A program made the position numbers and the translations under genes. A DNA stretch of 35,704 nucleotides from CAYSWH01 sp964434775 (GTDB lineage: Bacteria > Patescibacteriota > JACMRA01). This document shows, in pieces, positions 34,268-35,704 of this stretch. The notes beneath the pieces were generated by a model. It was not told the origin of the DNA and ran no database searches. It saw only the letters and a list, made by a program, of their open reading frames with translations. Positions within the stretch are counted from its first letter, which is position 1, and every line of letters starts with the position of its first letter. The stretch is from NCBI GenBank assembly GCA_964434775.1, contig CAYSWH010000016.1, forward strand, positions 1 through 35,704, in the 5' to 3' direction.

Positions 34268-35521
34268 ATGAAAAAGAATTGCAAATCAAAACTTCTGATA
34301 TTCAATATAGTCTACATAGTCCTGTCTATATCCATTATATTTCTAACAATACAGATATTTTTCTTCAGAATAAAACCGGCTAGATACACAGACTCGGTAG
34401 ATTTAAATGAGAATACTTCATTACTTCAGGAGTATAAATCAAGACTTGAGAGTAATGAATCCAAGCAAATGCAAATACTTTTTCCGGAAGGAGAATTTTT
34501 TAGTTACGCTTTGTATGGATATAGCTGGATAAATATCGGGATACAAACAAAAAATGAATCGACAAAGAATCTGGCAGTTGAAGAGGCTAAATGGACGCTT
34601 GAGAAACTGAATAGCGAGAAGGTTCAGAAAATATTCGATCATTCCGGGATGTCTATAAATTTAGGCCTTTTTTATAAAGGCTGGTATAACAGATTGCAGG
34701 CAGGTATTGTACTTCTTGAAGACGGCAAGGATAAAAACCTTCTCAAAAACTTAGAAAGTACCTCCGATGAGATAGCCCAAACTTTCCGTACTTCTAATGG
34801 CCCTTTTTTGGAAGCCTATCCGAGAATGATCTGGCCCTGCGACTCAATAACGGCAATTTCCTCACTTACTCTAGCAAATAATTACTTAGACGATAAGTAC
34901 AATACTGATATTAATCAGTGGAAGGACAGAGTAAACGGATACATGGCCAAACATGACATAGATCTGCTACCTCATACAATAAATTTCAAAACCGGCCAAC
35001 CCAAGGAACACGCAAGGGCAACTTCATCTTCATATATCCTTATGTTTTTGTCTGACATTGATAAGGAGTGGGCTAACTATTATTATAATAATTACATGTC
35101 TACTTTTAAACGCTCATTTTTGGGATTTAATCTTATAAGGGAGTATCCTGGAGATAGAGACGGTAAAATTGATGTAGATACAGGGCCGATAATTTTTGGT
35201 TTTGCAGCAACTCCAACAGTAACTACGGCAGGAGTTTCTAGAATAAATCGAGATAAAGAGCCTTTTGAAAAACTAATTACATTGCAAGAGTTTTTGGGCA
35301 TGAGGATTAATGACAGATACTTGCTTGGAACACTGCTAATTTTTGACGGCTTTAATATTTGGAGTAAGACGGCAGTTAACTGGAATAACGATATTGATAA
35401 ATCAGCAACACAAAAATCCTTCTGGTTTATAAAGCCTATCCTATATCTGATTATTGGACTCATAACCCCAATCGTTACTTTAAATTTAGCACTCCTTCTA
35501 ACAAAACGAAAAGAAATCTAA
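34268..35521 (+). CDS. Membrane-anchored alpha-helical protein, possible (alpha/alpha) barrel
   Basis: 417 residues. A membrane segment near the start (about 10-33) and another near the end (about 388-411) bracket a helical extracytoplasmic domain. Distinctive conserved-looking strings are FPEGEFFSYALYGYSW, YKGWYNRLQAG, YPRMIWPCDSITAISSL, LPHTINFKTGQ, ARATSSSYIL and REYPGDRDGKIDVDTGPIIFGF. Paired helices with Trp, Cys, Asp and His at the turns suggest a six-hairpin toroid, and the strings recall proteins grouped with the linalool dehydratase/isomerase fold. That link is from memory of motif style and needs a profile search. The function is unknown; an enzyme acting on a glycan or lipid at the surface is possible. 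Confidence 0.6.
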   Translation: MKKNCKSKLLIFNIVYIVLSISIIFLTIQIFFFRIKPARYTDSVDLNENTSLLQEYKSRLESNESKQMQILFPEGEFFSYALYGYSWINIGIQTKNESTKNLAVEEAKWTLEKLNSEKVQKIFDHSGMSINLGLFYKGWYNRLQAGIVLLEDGKDKNLLKNLESTSDEIAQTFRTSNGPFLEAYPRMIWPCDSITAISSLTLANNYLDDKYNTDINQWKDRVNGYMAKHDIDLLPHTINFKTGQPKEHARATSSSYILMFLSDIDKEWANYYYNNYMSTFKRSFLGFNLIREYPGDRDGKIDVDTGPIIFGFAATPTVTTAGVSRINRDKEPFEKLITLQEFLGMRINDRYLLGTLLIFDGFNIWSKTAVNWNNDIDKSATQKSFWFIKPILYLIIGLITPIVTLNLALLLTKRKEI

Positions 35522-35541
35522 CCCACGCGAGTCAAGACTTT

Positions 35542-35617
35542 TATAGCTATCCCCTCTTAAACCTAGACATTTCCAAATTTTTCTCCGTCACTTGCCAGGC
35601 GGTCATCCAGAATTTAT
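35542..35617 (+). repeat. Interspersed structured repeat, copy 3 (5' part)
   Basis: It matches the first half of copy 1 from TATAGCT through CTCTTAAACCTAGACATTTCC and CTCCGTCACTTGCCA to GTCATCCAGAATTTAT. The second half is absent; the cloverleaf-like element at 35620 takes its place. Confidence 0.7.
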
Positions 35618-35619
35618 TC

Positions 35620-35694
35620 GTATCAAATACCTCGCCGCTTGCGGCGGGTCCGAAACATTGTTTCGGGTCTAGGGCTTGCCCTGGGGTTTGATAC
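35620..35694 (+). repeat. Cloverleaf-like palindromic element
   Basis: An outer stem GTATCAAA (35620-35627)/TTTGATAC (35687-35694) encloses three perfect hairpins: CGCCGC-TT-GCGGCG (35633-35646), CCGAAAC-ATT-GTTTCGG (35650-35666) and AGGGC-TT-GCCCT (35671-35682). It is not a tRNA: there is no TTC arm, and the loops are 2-3 bases. It looks like a mobile palindromic repeat, perhaps nested in repeat copy 3. Confidence 0.7.
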
Positions 35695-35704
35695 CAACAG
35701 GGGC

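Noticed and set aside
35620..35694. tRNA gene
   Set aside because: The cloverleaf shape lacks the TTC arm, D-loop bases and loop lengths of a tRNA.

Overview
The window looks like part of the genome of a Patescibacteria/CPR-type bacterium, or a similarly reduced cell-wall-bearing lineage. This rests on AT-rich DNA with AT-rich leaders that lack Shine-Dalgarno sequences, compact gene order, stand-alone bacterial Elp3, several coiled-coil and M23 wall enzymes, a sortase, and an FtsK/PrmC/KhpB-like core. TGA is used as a stop (for example the Nudix gene at 10866 and the fragment at 3-92), so the recoded TGA=Gly of Gracilibacteria/Absconditabacteria is excluded. I cannot resolve the phylum from sequence alone. 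A run of 100 N at 13163-13262 shows that this is a scaffold.

Layout. 1-9100: end of a membrane-anchored surface protein with a sorting-signal-like tail, an SDR oxidoreductase, a coiled-coil M23 wall hydrolase, Elp3, a small 4-TM holin-like protein, PyrF, an anchored acidic low-complexity protein, FolD and a sortase. 9300-13070: a zinc-ribbon protein, a YbaK-type deacylase, a Nudix hydrolase and an M16 protease. 13160-22204: a cell-surface block with two paralogous M23 hydrolases, a divergently transcribed anchored beta-propeller protein, a 1167-residue protein that combines lysozyme-like, M23A-like and C39-like domains, and an anchored PsbP-like protein. 22237-26981: an O-antigen-ligase-like polymerase with a coupled membrane protein, ribosomal proteins L11 and L1, and mannose-1-phosphate guanylyltransferase. 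27388-33925: FKBP isomerase, DnaK (consensus promoter overlapped by a CIRCE-like operator), FtsK, a PrmC-like methyltransferase and a KhpB/Jag-like RNA-binding protein. 34268-35521: an unusual membrane-anchored alpha-helical protein.

How the genes fit together. Housekeeping genes (elp3, pyrF, folD, rplK-rplA, dnaK, ftsK, prmC-like, khpB-like) alternate with envelope genes (four M23-domain proteins, sortase, ligase, GDP-mannose synthesis, FKBP). The most unusual spot is 13270-17691. There the short M23 protein appears to be a mosaic: its membrane anchor and upstream region resemble the neighbouring beta-propeller gene, and its catalytic domain resembles the neighbouring long M23 gene. A family of interspersed structured repeats of about 170 bp (four copies) sits mainly in gene-free spaces behind 3' ends, and one copy runs into a cloverleaf-like palindromic element at the right edge.
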